DNA of 64,000 bases from Flavobacterium hibisci (GCF_020026925.1 NZ_JAIQDW010000011.1:62001-126000), one strand, 5' to 3'. Shown: positions 16,643 through 25,192, counted from the first letter of the stretch. Program-made: numbers and translations. The notes: generated by a model not told the origin, from the letters alone.

Positions 16643-17946
16643 AAACAATCGATTATATCCCAACGTCAAAAATAGAACGAGCGGGAAAACTCGTTCAAAC
16701 AGGGGCTAAAATTGGCGTAAACTACGTAAAGCATTATGCGGAAAAAATAGTAAATCCCGATTTGACGCGCGATAAACTCAATGAAAATAATGCCGAAGAC
16801 ATTTACGACGGACTAAAAAGCCTGAAAGGAAGTGCCCTTAAAGTTGCTCAGATGCTGAGCATGGACAAAAACTTTCTGCCTCAGGCGTATGTAGAGAAAT
16901 TTTCGTTATCACAATTTTCTGTTCCGCCGCTTTCGGCTCCGTTGGTTTTAAAGACTTTCAAGAGCAATTTTGGCAAAACACCTTATGAAATTTTTGATGA
17001 ATTCAATGCGAATTCTGTTAATGCTGCGAGTATCGGGCAAGTGCATCTCGCCAAAAAAGATGGTAAAAAACTCGCGGTTAAAATTCAGTATCCGGGTGTT
17101 GCCAATAGCATTTCATCCGATTTGGCTTTGGTAAAACCAATTGCGATCCGAATGTTTAACCTACAGGGGAAAGATTCTGATAAATATTTTAAGGAAGTTG
17201 AAGACAAACTCATCGAAGAAACCAATTATTTGCTGGAATTAAAACAAAGCCAGGAAGTGGTTAAAGCCTGCAGTAAAATCGAAAACATTCTTTTTCCGAA
17301 TTACTATCCGGAATTTTCCTCAGAGAAAATTATTACGATGGACTGGATGACCGGAATTCACCTTTCGGAGTTTACGGCCAAAGATTTTGATCGTGAAACC
17401 GGAAATAAAATTGGTCAGGCGCTTTGGGATTTTTATATGTATCAAATTCATGTTTTGCGAAAAGTGCACGCCGATCCGCATCCCGGAAACTTTTTGGTTG
17501 ACGATCAAAACCGACTGATTGCGTTGGATTTTGGCTGTATGAAACAAATTCCGAATGACTTTTATATTCCGTATTTCGAACTGATCAATAAAAATGTTAT
17601 TACTGATAAAGATCTTTTCAACGATAAATTATTCGAATTAGAAATCCTTCGCACAGACGATACTCCTGCTGAAATCGAATATTTTACAACAATGTTTCAT
17701 GATTTGTTATCATTGTTTACGAAACCTTTTCAAAACGAAACTTTCGATTTTGCTGATGAGGAATTTTTCAACGCTATTGCCGAATTAGGAAAACGTTTCT
17801 CAGAAGATACCAACTTAAAAAAAATGAACGGAAACCGTGGATCCAAACATTTTATTTACATGAACCGTACGTTCTTTGGGCTGTATAATTTAATGTTTGA
17901 TCTGAAAGCAAAAATTGTAGTTGACGAATTTCAAAAATACAAATGA
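16639..17946 (+). CDS. AarF/ABC1/UbiB family atypical kinase
   Basis: A 435-residue UbiB-type kinase-like protein. The KxGQ-like region is LKGSALKVAQMLSMD (about 55-70), the A-rich loop AASIGQVHLAKKDGKKLAVKIQYPG follows, and the catalytic and metal motifs are HADPHPGNFLVDD and LDFG. Relatives support isoprenoid quinone synthesis or lipid homeostasis. There is no clear membrane helix. It overlaps its neighbours by 4 bp on each side, so translation is probably coupled. Confidence 0.9.
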   Translation: MKTIDYIPTSKIERAGKLVQTGAKIGVNYVKHYAEKIVNPDLTRDKLNENNAEDIYDGLKSLKGSALKVAQMLSMDKNFLPQAYVEKFSLSQFSVPPLSAPLVLKTFKSNFGKTPYEIFDEFNANSVNAASIGQVHLAKKDGKKLAVKIQYPGVANSISSDLALVKPIAIRMFNLQGKDSDKYFKEVEDKLIEETNYLLELKQSQEVVKACSKIENILFPNYYPEFSSEKIITMDWMTGIHLSEFTAKDFDRETGNKIGQALWDFYMYQIHVLRKVHADPHPGNFLVDDQNRLIALDFGCMKQIPNDFYIPYFELINKNVITDKDLFNDKLFELEILRTDDTPAEIEYFTTMFHDLLSLFTKPFQNETFDFADEEFFNAIAELGKRFSEDTNLKKMNGNRGSKHFIYMNRTFFGLYNLMFDLKAKIVVDEFQKYK

Positions 17947-18221
17947 TAAAAGAAATGACAGATCTGGAAAAAGACAGAATCATAGAAATGGCTTGGGAAG
18001 ACAGGACTACTTTTGAGGCTATCTTTATGCAATTTGGTTTAAAAGAACAGGAGGTTATCGATTTAATGCGAACCGAAATGAAAGCTTCAAGTTTTAAAAT
18101 GTGGCGGGAACGTGTTCAGGGTAGGAAAACCAAGCATGCAAAATTGAGGGATTTTAAAGAAGGTCGTTTTAAATGTTCCAGACAAAGAGCTCTAACTCAT
18201 AATAAAATTTCGAAAAGATGA
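17943..18221 (+). CDS. TIGR03643/DUF2805 family small protein
   Basis: A 92-residue basic protein. The pattern RIIEMAWEDRTTFEAIFMQFGLKEQEVIDLMRTEMKASSFKMWRERV is the full DUF2805 domain; the end is Lys/Arg-rich. The helical first half looks like a helix-turn-helix, but DNA binding is not shown. From memory, family members often occur beside photolyase/cryptochrome genes and SDRs in marine bacteria and cyanobacteria. Overlaps both neighbours by 4 bp. Confidence 0.85.
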   Translation: MIKEMTDLEKDRIIEMAWEDRTTFEAIFMQFGLKEQEVIDLMRTEMKASSFKMWRERVQGRKTKHAKLRDFKEGRFKCSRQRALTHNKISKR

Positions 18222-18901
18222 GAAACATTCTAATGGTTGGTGGAAGCAAAGGTATTGGAAGAACTATTTTAATGCAGCAGTTAGAAAATAACAAAGTATT
18301 AAATATCAGTCGGACAGAACCCGATTTTTTCCATTCAAACCTGACTCATTTTAGTCTGGATGTTTTGAAGGACGAACTTCCTCCTGTCGAAAATATAGAT
18401 ACACTAATTTATTGTCCCGGATCGATTACTTTAAAACCTATCTCAGGTCTTAGTGTTGATGATTTCAGAAATGACTTCGAAATTAATGTGATAGGTGCCG
18501 TAAAAGCAATCCAGAAATATTTGCCTGTTTTAAAAAAAGGCAACCAGCCTTCAATCGTTTTATTTAGCACCGTTGCGGCTAAATTAGGAATGCCTTTTCA
18601 CGCTAGTATTGCAACTGCAAAAGCAGGAGTTGAGGGTTTGGTGAAATCACTAGGAGCAGAATTGGCTCCCACAATACGTGTCAATGCAATTGCACCCACA
18701 ATCACCGAAACTTCACTTTCAGCTTCCATACTCCGAAACGATCGCATGAAAGAAAATATGATCGAACGACATCCGATGAAAAGTTATTTAAAGCCTGATG
18801 AAGTGGCGAACATGGTCGATTTCCTGATTTCAGAAAAAGCAAATTCTATTTCAGGTCAGATTTTCGAAATGGATTACGGTCTGGTGACTTTTAAAATCTA
18901 A
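18218..18901 (+). CDS. SDR family oxidoreductase
   Basis: A 227-residue short SDR. MVGGSKGIGRTILMQQL carries the cofactor motif; YCPGSI replaces the usual NNAG; and the catalytic Tyr-x-x-x-Lys appears altered, since the corresponding stretch is HASIATAKAGVEG, with His in place of Tyr. The retained Lys and missing Tyr suggest an unusual or non-catalytic SDR. It overlaps the DUF2805 gene by 4 bp and ends 5 bp before the next gene. Confidence 0.88.
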   Translation: MRNILMVGGSKGIGRTILMQQLENNKVLNISRTEPDFFHSNLTHFSLDVLKDELPPVENIDTLIYCPGSITLKPISGLSVDDFRNDFEINVIGAVKAIQKYLPVLKKGNQPSIVLFSTVAAKLGMPFHASIATAKAGVEGLVKSLGAELAPTIRVNAIAPTITETSLSASILRNDRMKENMIERHPMKSYLKPDEVANMVDFLISEKANSISGQIFEMDYGLVTFKI

Positions 18902-18906
18902 GGGAG

Positions 18907-20325
18907 ATGAAAATTCTGCTAACCGGCGCTACAGGTTATATAGGCAAACGGATTTTGCCTGTTTTGTTAGCACAAGGTCATGACGTAGTTTGCTGTGTCA
19001 GGGATAAAAACAGATTTTATGTACCGGAAGATTTTCAGGAAAAAATACAGGTAATCGAAGTCGATTTTTTAGATAAATCAACCCTGGTAAATATTCCGGC
19101 AGATATTGATGCTGCATTTTATCTTATTCATTCTATGTCCGGTTCTGATACTAATTATGATGAACTCGAAAGCATTTCGGCAACGAATTTTTCAGAGAGG
19201 ATCAATCAAACCCAGGCGCAGCAAATTTTATATTTAAGCGGAATCGTAAATGATAAATCACTGTCAAAACATCTGTCTTCCCGAAAAAATGTCGAAAGCA
19301 TTTTAGCAAAATCAACAGTTCCGCTGACGACTTTAAGAGCAGGAATTATAGTAGGATCCGGAAGTGCTTCTTTCGAAATTATCCGTGATCTCGTCAACAA
19401 ACTTCCGGTCATGATTACACCCAAATGGCTCAATACAAAATGCCAGCCTATTGCCATCAATGATGTATTGGAATTCCTTTCAAAATCACTTTTTAATCCG
19501 CTAACCTATAATCAGAGTTTTGATATTGGAGGTCCTGATATTCTAACCTACAAACAAATGCTGCTGGCTTTCGCCGAAGCAAAAAATCTAAAAAGATATA
19601 TTTTTACCATTCCGGTAATGACACCCAAACTGTCATCGTACTGGCTGTATTTTGTGACCTCGACTTCCTATAAACTGGCAACCGCTTTGGTCAGCAGCAT
19701 GAAAGTAGAGGTAATTTGCAGGGATCACCGAATTAATGAACTTTTAGGTGTAAAGCCCATCACTTACAAAGAAGCACTTTCAAGAGCCTTGTTAAAAGTG
19801 GATGAAGATAAAGTGGCTTCAAGCTGGAAGGATTCACTCATCAGCGGCAGGTTCAGCCAAAGTCTTTCTTCGCATATAAAAGTGCCTAAAAAAGGCTGTT
19901 ACATTGACCGGCGAAAAAAAGAAATTCTGGATCGCGATTATACCATTAATCAAATTTGGTCTATTGGAGGTGATACCGGCTGGTATTATGGTGACTGGCT
20001 CTGGAGCTTGAGAGGTTTTATCGATAAGCTGTTTGGAGGCGTTGGTTCCCGTCGCGGCAGGACCAATAAACACAATATTTATCCCGGAGACGCACTCGAT
20101 TTTTGGCGCGTTCTTTACGCCAATAAAAAAGAAGGAAAACTGATTTTATACGCCGAAATGAAACTGCCAGGCGAAGCATGGCTCGAATTCAAAATCATTC
20201 ACAATACATTATATCAGGCGGCAACTTTTAAGCCCAAAGGAATCTTGGGAAAATTATATTGGTATTCCGTTCTGCCTTTTCACGGCTTTATCTTCAACGG
20301 AATGCTCAATAAACTCATTAAGTAG
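18907..20325 (+). CDS. NAD(P)-binding epimerase-like protein with C-terminal DUF2867
   Basis: A 472-residue two-part protein. Residues 1-290 are an atypical SDR/NmrA-like Rossmann domain (ILLTGATGYIGKRILPVLLAQGHDV, YLIHSMS, LYLSGIVND). Residues about 320-470 are DUF2867 (IWSIGGDTGWYYGDWLWSLRGFIDKLFGGVGSRRGR, GDALDFWRV, MKLPGEAWLEFKI), an SRPBCC-like fold. The reaction is unknown. Last gene of the operon. Confidence 0.9.
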   Translation: MKILLTGATGYIGKRILPVLLAQGHDVVCCVRDKNRFYVPEDFQEKIQVIEVDFLDKSTLVNIPADIDAAFYLIHSMSGSDTNYDELESISATNFSERINQTQAQQILYLSGIVNDKSLSKHLSSRKNVESILAKSTVPLTTLRAGIIVGSGSASFEIIRDLVNKLPVMITPKWLNTKCQPIAINDVLEFLSKSLFNPLTYNQSFDIGGPDILTYKQMLLAFAEAKNLKRYIFTIPVMTPKLSSYWLYFVTSTSYKLATALVSSMKVEVICRDHRINELLGVKPITYKEALSRALLKVDEDKVASSWKDSLISGRFSQSLSSHIKVPKKGCYIDRRKKEILDRDYTINQIWSIGGDTGWYYGDWLWSLRGFIDKLFGGVGSRRGRTNKHNIYPGDALDFWRVLYANKKEGKLILYAEMKLPGEAWLEFKIIHNTLYQAATFKPKGILGKLYWYSVLPFHGFIFNGMLNKLIK

Positions 20326-20334
20326 TTTTAGGAG

Positions 20335-20420
20335 CGTACTCCAGCTGTACACTGTATCTTTTGTGGCGAACCCCGCCACAAAAGGATGCCGTTTCCATCT
20401 GGGCTATGGCATTTAGGTTT
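20335..20420. repeat. Hairpin-centred intergenic repeat-like element
   Basis: A perfect 11-bp stem, CTTTTGTGGCG (20358-20368) and CGCCACAAAAG (20374-20384), with a 5-nt loop is embedded in GC-richer sequence unlike the surrounding DNA. No T-run follows, so it is not a standard terminator although it lies just after the operon. It looks like a dispersed Flavobacterium intergenic repeat; only one copy is in the window. Confidence 0.5.
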
Positions 20421-20459
20421 CATAAGAGCCATCAATAGAATTACATCACATGATTTGTA

Positions 20460-20491
20460 AATATTTATTTCTATATTCGTAAATAAATATT
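20460..20491. promoter_or_regulatory. 11-bp inverted repeat AATATTTATTT...AAATAAATATT
   Basis: The arms flank a 10-nt spacer, 95 bp before the zinc-ribbon gene. A diverged copy of this element and the 30 nt after it occurs at 22770-22829, before the broken monooxygenase gene. A shared regulator site or an old duplication is possible. Confidence 0.4.
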
Positions 20492-20585
20492 GTATGTAGT
20501 TGTCAGACATAGCCACCCAATTTCAGGTAGATAAGTCGGATATTCGTTAGACATATACGAGTTAGTAAACATTTTGAAAACTGCA

Positions 20586-20939
20586 ATGAAAGAAATATAT
20601 CCTGAATTAATTGACTATATTTTTCAATACTGTTGGGAATATTATTCCGAGGAAGAAAGAAAAGCTAAAGACCATTATATTGGAGTCTTAAAATTTGGAA
20701 AGTATCCAGAAAATATACATCCAAAAATTGATCAAGCAAAACAAAGATTCTTAACGAAAGATGTTGAAGCACTAAAATTGTTAGAAAATGGATATCCAGA
20801 ATTCATTAAAAATACTTCTACTAGAATTTACAATGAACACAGAAAAGAACTAGAATTAAATTTATGCGCAAAATGCGGCAAAATAGCAAGAACTCCTGAA
20901 GCCAGACAATGTAGATTTTGTGGAAATGATTGGCACTGA
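20586..20939 (+). CDS. Small protein with C-terminal zinc ribbon
   Basis: A 117-residue protein from the ATG at 20586 (a TTG at 20574 is also in frame). The first 95 residues are helical and unrecognised. The end, CAKCGKIARTPEARQCRFCGNDWH, has two CxxC knuckles 17 residues apart and is a likely zinc ribbon. It sits in the AT-rich accessory patch and has no cotranscribed partner. Function unknown. Confidence 0.65.
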   Translation: MKEIYPELIDYIFQYCWEYYSEEERKAKDHYIGVLKFGKYPENIHPKIDQAKQRFLTKDVEALKLLENGYPEFIKNTSTRIYNEHRKELELNLCAKCGKIARTPEARQCRFCGNDWH

Positions 20940-21257
20940 ATAAAAAAACGTTTGTTAATAGCTGTTTCTCACAATTGCGAATTTTGTTATAAGTTCAAGT
21001 TCACGTTTCGCAAGAATTTTTATCTTTAATAGAAAATAATTCTTTCCGAAGCTCGTAACTGACCAGAAGTGGCGGGATGTTAGCTTGAAATGTGGTCACA
21101 AAGAAAATCAACAGACATGAAGCATATAAAAAGAAAATTTTTGTTAACTCACAATGTTGAGGAAGACGGCTACCAATTTTTGGTTGAACAAATGAGTAAA
21201 CGGGTCGCTAAAAAAAACATTAATATTAAAAATCATGTTCCGCATATAATAACCTCC

Positions 21258-21324
21258 CTCTGGTGCTCGTTTGCAACGAGTACCCACTTCCTTGATTAAC
21301 GAAAATAAAGCGTTTGCAACGCGG
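21258..21324 (+). repeat. Left REP pair of the RAYT unit
   Basis: It has an outer hairpin at about 21266-21280 and an inner hairpin at 21310-21322. Both have a TGC loop flanked by the same TT/AA base step, so they are two variants of one REP. Confidence 0.85.
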
Positions 21325-21338
21325 CTAATTAAGACAGA

Positions 21339-21893
21339 CTACCATAACGGCTCAATCTCTACGCTGCAAAACATTGTATTATCCTGCTCGTAATTTCTAT
21401 AGCTGCTATTTACATAATCTCTTTCATGAAAAACGATTTCAGCCTCAACAGGATTATAATGTATGTAGTTTACACGTTGTTCCATTTTCTCTAAATTGTC
21501 TAATATAACAGGATGAAAGCCATCTTGCCATAATTTGTAATTCTTGGCTCTTCCTGTTTTCTGAGCTTCAAAACTAAATTTCCGTAATAGCCATTCACGT
21601 CTGCTTTCAGGATGCTCTTTTATGGCTTCTATTAATTTTTTGGAAGTATATTTTTTAAAATCACGAACAACATTTTGCAGCTCCCCATCAAAAGCTGTAA
21701 CAATTAAATGTATATGGCTGCTCATATATACATAGGCGTGTACAGTCAATGCTTTTTCTTTGATACAATAATTTAGCGACTCGTTTAAGATATTACAATA
21801 GATGGGGCGCACAAACAAATCTACCCAATCTACAATTGTAATGGTAATAAAAGTTGGAACAGTACTATCAATAACTTTATATTTCTCAGACAT
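21339..21893 (-). CDS. REP-associated tyrosine transposase (Y1/HUH family)
   Basis: A 184-residue enzyme that cuts and joins single-stranded DNA at REP hairpins. The HUH motif is HAYVYMSSHIHLIV at about 52-65, the helix RDFKKYTSKKLIEAI at about 80-94 holds the probable catalytic tyrosine, and the family end motif VNYIHYNPVEAEIV follows. There is no companion tnpB. Length matches RAYT proteins, which are longer than IS200 TnpA. It appears intact and lies between the REP pairs. Confidence 0.9.
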   Translation of the reverse strand: MSEKYKVIDSTVPTFITITIVDWVDLFVRPIYCNILNESLNYCIKEKALTVHAYVYMSSHIHLIVTAFDGELQNVVRDFKKYTSKKLIEAIKEHPESRREWLLRKFSFEAQKTGRAKNYKLWQDGFHPVILDNLEKMEQRVNYIHYNPVEAEIVFHERDYVNSSYRNYEQDNTMFCSVEIEPLW

Positions 21894-21980
21894 TCTTTTT
21901 CTCTAAATATATAATTTATAAGAAAATTACGAAATAAAAAAGCAGAAGTATTTGTTTTAAGAATGCTTCTGTTTAGTGAT

Positions 21981-22048
21981 CCGCGTTGCAAACGCTATGA
22001 TTTGTTTTCATAATTTAAGTAGGTACTCGTTGCAAACGAGCACCAGAG
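21981..22048 (-). repeat. Right REP pair of the RAYT unit
   Basis: It is the inverse of the left pair, with an inner hairpin at 21982-21995 and an outer hairpin at 22026-22040. The 20 nt between the two hairpins differ from the left side, so only the REPs are conserved. Confidence 0.85.
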
Positions 22049-22105
22049 TGAGCGAAAGAAAAAAAACTTTAGCATGCCTGAAATACTGTTGTCATAACGC
22101 CATTC

Positions 22106-22113
22106 TACTTTTG
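22106..22113 (+). promoter_or_regulatory. Bacteroidota -7 promoter box TACTTTTG
   Basis: Fits TAnnTTTG and ends 30 nt before the VOC gene start at 22143, the same spacing as other boxes in this window. Confidence 0.45.
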
Positions 22114-22142
22114 TGCTATTATTAATTTAAAACAAAAGAAAG

Positions 22143-22547
22143 ATGCGTAAAGTAAATCTAGTATCATTGAGAATTATTACCGCTGACATAAAGAAATTAG
22201 TTAAGTTTTATGAGGGTGCAACAGGAACAACAGCTAAATGGGCAACAGATGACTTCGCAGAGGTAATATTGGAATCTTTTACCTTAGCAATTGCAAGTAC
22301 ACGAACATTGGCTTTTTTCGGAGATGACGTTGCAGAACCTGCAACTAACAAAAGCATTATCATTGAGTTCCTTGTTGAGAATGTAGATGATAATTACGAA
22401 ATGATTAAAGGGATGACTAGTGAAATTGTTCAGAAGCCGACGACAATGCCCTGGGGTAATCGTTCTTTACTCTTTCGTGATCCAGATGGGAATTTGATAA
22501 ACTTTTTTACTCCTGTAAGTGGCGAAGCAAAAAAGAAATTTCAATAA
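22143..22547 (+). CDS. VOC family protein
   Basis: A 134-residue glyoxalase-fold protein: VSLRIITADIKKLVKFYEGATGT at the start, TMPWGNRSLLFRDPDGNLINFFTP at the end. The final ligand position is Asn and not Glu (NLINFF), so metal binding may differ. Substrate unknown. It is flanked by the RAYT unit and a pseudogene and may be a passenger of the accessory patch. Confidence 0.85.
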   Translation: MRKVNLVSLRIITADIKKLVKFYEGATGTTAKWATDDFAEVILESFTLAIASTRTLAFFGDDVAEPATNKSIIIEFLVENVDDNYEMIKGMTSEIVQKPTTMPWGNRSLLFRDPDGNLINFFTPVSGEAKKKFQ

Positions 22548-22552
22548 AGAAT

Positions 22553-22901
22553 AAGCCCAGCTGGAAGGGGCTTTGCTATATGGAGAAGAAATAAGAATTT
22601 AGAATTAGCATTTATAGCAAGTTTTATACTAAACAGGGACTGACCATTTGCAGATGATTCGCGTCTTTAGTTATCAATTACTATTGTGACGGATTAACTA
22701 AAGCGTGAAATAATAAATAACCTCTATGTTAAGAAATTATATTCAATTATTTAAAATCATTATTTTGTAAATATTTATTTATATATTAGTAATAAATAGT
22801 ACATGTGCTTATAAGACATGCTACCCAAAATATCGTGCTTTTATGGCTTAAATATAGATCTTACAACACAATTCCAATATAAATAAACTAATTTCAAGAA
22901 C
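22553..22901. other. Gene-free stretch with hairpins
   Basis: No plausible gene lies here. A weak hairpin AAGCCC/GGGCTT (22553-22573) may end the VOC transcript. A 9-bp inverted repeat, CTTTAGTTA (22665-22673) and TAACTAAAG (22695-22703), follows. At 22770-22829 is a diverged copy of the element at 20460-20518. Confidence 0.5.
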
Positions 22902-23191
22902 ATGAATTATCTTATATTAGGCATACATTATCCCAAAGAGGGTTGTTTTTAAAATATATTGAAAGTAGCAGAAAAAGTTTGTGAAGTAGCAAAAACTTGT
23001 GAAGGATTAGTTGATGCGGGTTCGTGGTATGATGAGAAAAATGACAGGATTATTATGATGTCATTATGGGAGAATGCAGAATCGGCTATGAAAGCAAGTG
23101 AAAATTACGTACAATAATTGCAGAAGCGCCGTTTTCAGATTGGGAAAGAAAACCAAGCGATAATATGACAGAACTTAATCGATTGGTGTAA
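22902..23191 (+). pseudogene. Antibiotic biosynthesis monooxygenase (ABM)-like gene, broken
   Basis: The frame from the ATG at 22902 reads MNYLILGIHYPKEGCF, then stops at 22950 (TAA). The same frame continues after the stop with KVAEKVCEVAKTCEGLVD, AGSWYDEKNDRIIMM and SLWENAESAMKASENY, which is an ABM/quinol monooxygenase-like domain. A second lesion, a frameshift about 23116, moves the reading to another frame with IIAEAPFSDWERKPSDN and a stop at 23191. Two independent lesions mean the gene is inactive unless the sequence is wrong there. Confidence 0.8.
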
Positions 23192-23292
23192 ATCTGAATA
23201 ATCTGAAGTCAGATTTCGCAAAATGGTTAATTAAAAATGCACAATCTTAATGGCAAAGTTGTTGAGAGTTTCGCAATAGCCAATAATGAAGT

Positions 23293-24588
23293 CTATTTTA
23301 TAATCCCCGCCTTATAAGTCGCAATCGCCCTATCCCTCGCAAAAGCATGATCAATAATAGGCTCATTGTAACCCAAATCAAATTCAGGAATCCATTTGCG
23401 GATGTAGGTTCCTTTTTCGTCGAATTTCTTTTGCTGGATTTCCGGATTAAAAACCCTGAAATACGGAGCAGCATCACAGCCCGTTCCGGCTGCCCATTGC
23501 CAGTTTCCAACATTGGAAGCTAATTCAAAATCCAAAAGTTTTTCAGCAAAATAAGCTTCGCCCCATTGCCAGTTGATCAGTAAATGTTTGCACAAAAAAC
23601 TGGCGACAACCATACGAACACGATTGTGCATATATCCGGTTTCATTAAGCTGTCGCATTCCGGCATCGACCATGGGATAACCTGTTGTTCCGGAACACCA
23701 GCGTTTGAAATCGTCTTCGTTATTGCGCCACTGGATTCCGTCATAAGCTGATTTGAAATTGTGGTTAACACATTTCGGAAAGCTAAACAGAATCTGAATA
23801 AAGAATTCCCTCCAGATCAGTTCGCTTAAAAAAGTCTGGTTTTTTCGGTTTGCCCAATTCACTAATTTCCGAATACTAACGGTTCCAAAACGTAAATGTG
23901 GTGAAAGGTACGAAGTGCTGTCTAAAGCCGGAAAATCACGGTTTTCATTATAATTTCCAATCTGAGTTAAGTTGTGTGGCTGAACTTTTATCGAGCTTCT
24001 TTCAAAACCAATTTCAGATAATGCAGGAAATGAATATGAAGTTTTTGCGAAGTTGCTGAATAATGGTTTGGTATCAAATTCAGGAGCTTGTCCTGCCATT
24101 TTATATTTCTCCAGCCATTTGTTTTTGTACGGCGTGTAAACTGTGTACGGAAGTCCGTCAGCTTTTGTGATTTCCTTTTCTTCAAAAATCACGTGATCTT
24201 TATAAGACAAAGATTCAATATTGTTTTCTTTTAATAATTCGGTAATGGCTAAATCACGCTTAATGGCATAAGGTTCGTAATCTTTGTTGAAGAAAACAGT
24301 TTGAATATCAAATTCTTCAATAAGTGACTGCCAGACGTTTTTGGTATTTCCTTTTTTGATTAAGATTGAAGATTGTATAGCATTCAATTCCGTGTTTATC
24401 TTTTCAATTGAATCATAAATGAAATTCACTCTGGCATCATTTTTTGGAAGGCTTTCCAGAATCGCGTCATCAAAAATGAAAAGCGGAATTACAGGAAAAT
24501 TAGATTGTAAAGCATGAAATAATCCAGTATTGTCTTCTAAACGTAAATCGCGTCGGAACCAGAAAAAAGTAACTTTTTGTTTTGCCAT
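23293..24588 (-). CDS. phrB: Deoxyribodipyrimidine photolyase (class I)
   Basis: A 431-residue FAD flavoprotein that uses light to split UV-induced pyrimidine dimers. The antenna domain begins at FFWFRRDLRLEDNTGL. The FAD domain has LSPHLRFGTVS, FLSELIWREFFIQI, TGYPMVDAGMRQLNETGYMHNRVRM and NVGNWQWAAGTGCDAAPYFR, the last holding the terminal tryptophan electron-transfer residues. Length and motifs suit a CPD photolyase better than a cryptochrome. It is the last gene of the carH-crt operon. Confidence 0.92.
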   Translation of the reverse strand: MAKQKVTFFWFRRDLRLEDNTGLFHALQSNFPVIPLFIFDDAILESLPKNDARVNFIYDSIEKINTELNAIQSSILIKKGNTKNVWQSLIEEFDIQTVFFNKDYEPYAIKRDLAITELLKENNIESLSYKDHVIFEEKEITKADGLPYTVYTPYKNKWLEKYKMAGQAPEFDTKPLFSNFAKTSYSFPALSEIGFERSSIKVQPHNLTQIGNYNENRDFPALDSTSYLSPHLRFGTVSIRKLVNWANRKNQTFLSELIWREFFIQILFSFPKCVNHNFKSAYDGIQWRNNEDDFKRWCSGTTGYPMVDAGMRQLNETGYMHNRVRMVVASFLCKHLLINWQWGEAYFAEKLLDFELASNVGNWQWAAGTGCDAAPYFRVFNPEIQQKKFDEKGTYIRKWIPEFDLGYNEPIIDHAFARDRAIATYKAGIIK

Positions 24589-24636
24589 TGTATGTAATCC
24601 GTTTAGCGAATTTTAATGATTATAATTTTACACAAT

Positions 24637-24693
24637 TTTGTCATTCCGTAGGAATCTAAAATAAAGGCCGAAAGATTCCTACGGAATGACAAA
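24637..24693. repeat. 21-bp perfect inverted repeat within the crt operon
   Basis: The arms at 24637-24657 and 24673-24693 are perfectly complementary (core GTCATTCCGTAGGAATC) with a 15-nt loop. It lies between the SRPBCC and photolyase genes. It could attenuate the last gene or be a dispersed repeat; no T-run follows on the coding strand. Confidence 0.7.
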
Positions 24694-24708
24694 CGTTACG
24701 CTTGAATT

Positions 24709-25173
24709 TTATTTCGAATTGAACAATTTGTCGATTTTGGTTCGACGAAAATCAAAGATTCCCCTGATCTTTTTATTTACCACTAACGTATTCATCATTC
24801 GTCCCAGAAATCCAAAAGGAATGGCATAATGTACAATGTCGGTCATTTTTGTTCCGCCATTTTCTGCCGGTTCAAAAAAGTGTTTGTGGTGCCATAAAGC
24901 GTAGGGACCAAAACGCTGTTCGTCTATGAAATACTGGTTTTCCTGAGAAACGGTAATGATGGTTACCCAATTCATTTTAATTCCGAACAAAGGTTTTAAC
25001 GTATAGGTTATGATTTGTCCGGGATACATGCGCTTTCCATCAAAATCCTGGATTTCGAAGCTCATATCATTGGGTGTGATGGTTTGAAGGTTTTCGGGGC
25101 TTGAGAAAAAGTCCCAGCATTCTTCAATAGTGGCGTTAAGATGCTGAACGGTTTCTATTTTATATATCTTCAT
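24709..25173 (-). CDS. SRPBCC family protein (START-like)
   Basis: A 154-residue ligand-binding fold: an N-terminal strand (KIETVQHLNATIEECWDFFSSPENLQTITPNDMSFEI), beta sheet in the middle and a long C-terminal helix. Relatives are annotated as ligand-binding SRPBCC or cell-division-inhibitor-like proteins. In its place between crtZ and the photolyase it could bind a carotenoid, but that is only inference. Its start is 123 bp after crtZ with a repeat between. Confidence 0.85.
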   Translation of the reverse strand: MKIYKIETVQHLNATIEECWDFFSSPENLQTITPNDMSFEIQDFDGKRMYPGQIITYTLKPLFGIKMNWVTIITVSQENQYFIDEQRFGPYALWHHKHFFEPAENGGTKMTDIVHYAIPFGFLGRMMNTLVVNKKIRGIFDFRRTKIDKLFNSK

Positions 25174-25192
25174 GACAATATCATTACGAATA

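Larger units (their letters stand above)
21258..22048. mobile_element. REP-flanked tyrosine transposase (RAYT) unit
   Basis: A 791-bp unit with one transposase gene bounded by inverted REP pairs. Each end carries an outer hairpin (CTCGTT-TGC-AACGAG) and an inner hairpin (GCGTT-TGC-AACGC). The outermost bases CTCTGGTGCTCG are exactly inverted at the two ends. No target duplication is seen, as expected for Y1 HUH enzymes. Confidence 0.85.

Noticed and set aside
20520-21100. GTTAG-containing stretches resembling integron attC core sites
   Set aside because: No paired R and L boxes or integrase gene could be identified; the resemblance is too short.
21090-21299. A 69-codon open frame before the RAYT unit
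   Set aside because: Its last 15 codons run into the left REP of the transposon and no domain is visible, so it is probably a chance frame or a remnant.
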